Shown in pieces: positions 7,120 through 7,838 of a stretch of 7,838 nt of DNA; the stretch's first letter is position 1; every line of letters starts with the position of its first letter. The notes beneath the pieces are model-generated. The model was given only the letters and a program-made list of their open reading frames with translations. It did no database searches and was not told the origin of the DNA. Source of the stretch: Bifidobacterium breve (lineage in GTDB: Bacteria; Actinomycetota; Acidimicrobiia; Acidimicrobiales; Ilumatobacteraceae); assembly GCA_945871625.1 (NCBI GenBank), contig CAMBWL010000037.1, positions 1 through 7,838 on the forward strand, in the 5' to 3' direction. Both the position numbers and the translations under genes were made by a program.

Positions 7120-7838
7120 TTGATCGGCTCGATTCGCACGTCGACGACATTGCTTGAAATATTCAACAATGGCCGAATATCTACGCCTGTGTGGTTGAAC
7201 GGCAACCATGCCGTACCACGATGCACACCGTTGTGACTTTTTATCACTATCACGATGTTCGTGCCTTCGGCGCCCACCCGCACGTTGGTTCCATCGGCAA
7301 CACCAATGCGCCCAAGATCGAGAGGATTTACAAAAATTGCGGCGTCGGTAATGATTCCTGCAAGCGATGGGCTTGAAACAGTTGACCCTGCCGAGTCGTA
7401 CATCGTGCGCGACACAACCAATCGAAGGTTGTATGCATTTCGATCGATGGCTTTGCTCAGATTGCTAGAAATCGTCACTGGGGTTTCGCGCGCCATAAGC
7501 ACACCGTCACCATACGTTGATTTGGCGTCGATACTTGGCGCAAACGCTGCAACGGCGCCGACAAGTTTGCTATTCAGATCTTCAAGACTAGAAACACCAA
7601 TATCGACGCCAAGGCTGATGCTCAATTCGGTAGCGATCATCCAGTCCGGACGCGAAGTGCCGCGTGGGGTGATCTTTTGTGCGACATTGCTGATCCGGCC
7701 TTCAAGATTCGTTGTTGTCCCATTTTTTTCGCCATAAGCAGCGGCCGGTAAAACTACATCTGCGTTGCGATTTGAATCGTTGATCATCGTGTCGATGCTG
7801 ATCAAGTTTTTAACTTGGGTGAATGCGCGTTGCACAAG
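7116..7838 (-). CDS. nuoG: NADH-quinone oxidoreductase subunit G, C-terminal part (partial; 5' end outside window)
   Basis: NuoG is the large iron-sulfur subunit of the peripheral arm of complex I, passing electrons from NADH/FMN (NuoE/F) towards NuoI. Only the last 240 residues are visible. They belong to the molybdopterin-oxidoreductase-like domain, which in NuoG carries no molybdenum cofactor. The stretch ADVVLPAAAYGEKNGTTTN (visible residues 26-44) followed by EGR matches the family motif normally written VVLPA..AEK.GT..N.EGR. The last third, with NPLDLGRIGVADG, RGTAWLPFN and a terminal beta-rich segment, is the C-terminal molybdopterin-dinucleotide-binding-like fold. The N-terminal 2Fe-2S and 4Fe-4S cysteine motifs lie off the right edge. 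The gene ends in TGA (7118-7116), overlapping the nuoH ATG by four bases (ATGA). No frameshift or stop is seen in the visible part. The presence of NuoG argues for the 14-subunit NADH-linked enzyme. The assignment is firm from motifs plus its position before nuoH. Confidence 0.93.
   Translation of the reverse strand, partial: LVQRAFTQVKNLISIDTMINDSNRNADVVLPAAAYGEKNGTTTNLEGRISNVAQKITPRGTSRPDWMIATELSISLGVDIGVSSLEDLNSKLVGAVAAFAPSIDAKSTYGDGVLMARETPVTISSNLSKAIDRNAYNLRLVVSRTMYDSAGSTVSSPSLAGIITDAAIFVNPLDLGRIGVADGTNVRVGAEGTNIVIVIKSHNGVHRGTAWLPFNHTGVDIRPLLNISSNVVDVRIEPIK

Noticed and set aside
7120..7209. Extension of nuoH by 30 codons to an in-frame ATG at 7209.
   Set aside because: It would overlap nuoG by 90 bases. 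The added residues are basic and unlike any NuoH N-terminus, and the ATGA overlap at 7116-7119 is the normal coupled start.
7255..7737. Plus-strand open frame of 160 codons opposite nuoG.
   Set aside because: It is complementary to a stretch with clear NuoG motifs. It shows no family resemblance and no ribosome-binding site that stands out.

Overview
This window is a piece of a bacterial nuo operon for proton-pumping NADH:quinone oxidoreductase (respiratory complex I). All genes lie on the minus strand, so transcription runs from high to low coordinates: nuoG (3' end only, 7838-7116), nuoH (7119-5902), nuoI (5902-5270), nuoJ (5269-4733), nuoK (4736-4416), nuoL (4413-2500), nuoM (2503-995) and nuoN (5' part only, 998-1). 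The order G-H-I-J-K-L-M-N is the classical bacterial one. nuoA-F would be expected beyond the right edge and the rest of nuoN beyond the left edge.

The layout is extremely tight: only two bases (4414-4415) are non-coding. The junctions are ATGA at nuoG/H, TAATG at nuoH/I, TAA directly followed by GTG at nuoI/J, GTGA at nuoJ/K, TGA-TT-ATG at nuoK/L, GTGA at nuoL/M and GTGA at nuoM/N. This implies one polycistronic message with translational coupling. I see no internal promoter, terminator, RNA gene, mobile element, CRISPR array or repeat. The plus strand carries only antisense shadow frames.

Together the genes supply the Q-module to membrane-arm link (NuoI with two [4Fe-4S] clusters docking on NuoH, the quinone-site membrane subunit), the small membrane subunits NuoJ and NuoK that carry the start of the charged axis, and the three antiporter-like pumping subunits NuoL, NuoM and NuoN. 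The charged residues expected for proton transfer are present in every membrane subunit I checked. The visible C-terminal part of NuoG indicates the 14-subunit, NADH-oxidising form of the complex rather than the 11-subunit form that lacks the NADH module.

The NuoI signature (LHGRHVLNRYEDG then CIGCELC, and SPGERFGWIYEINYLRCIHC, from memory of the family) and the NuoG and NuoH motifs look actinobacterial, most like class Acidimicrobiia. Base composition by eye is roughly half G+C, which is low for that group and would suit a freshwater or marine Ilumatobacter-like (acIV-type) lineage. That placement is an inference with moderate confidence. The window is conserved core metabolism. I found no undescribed system, and the findings below are mostly details of gene junctions and start sites.
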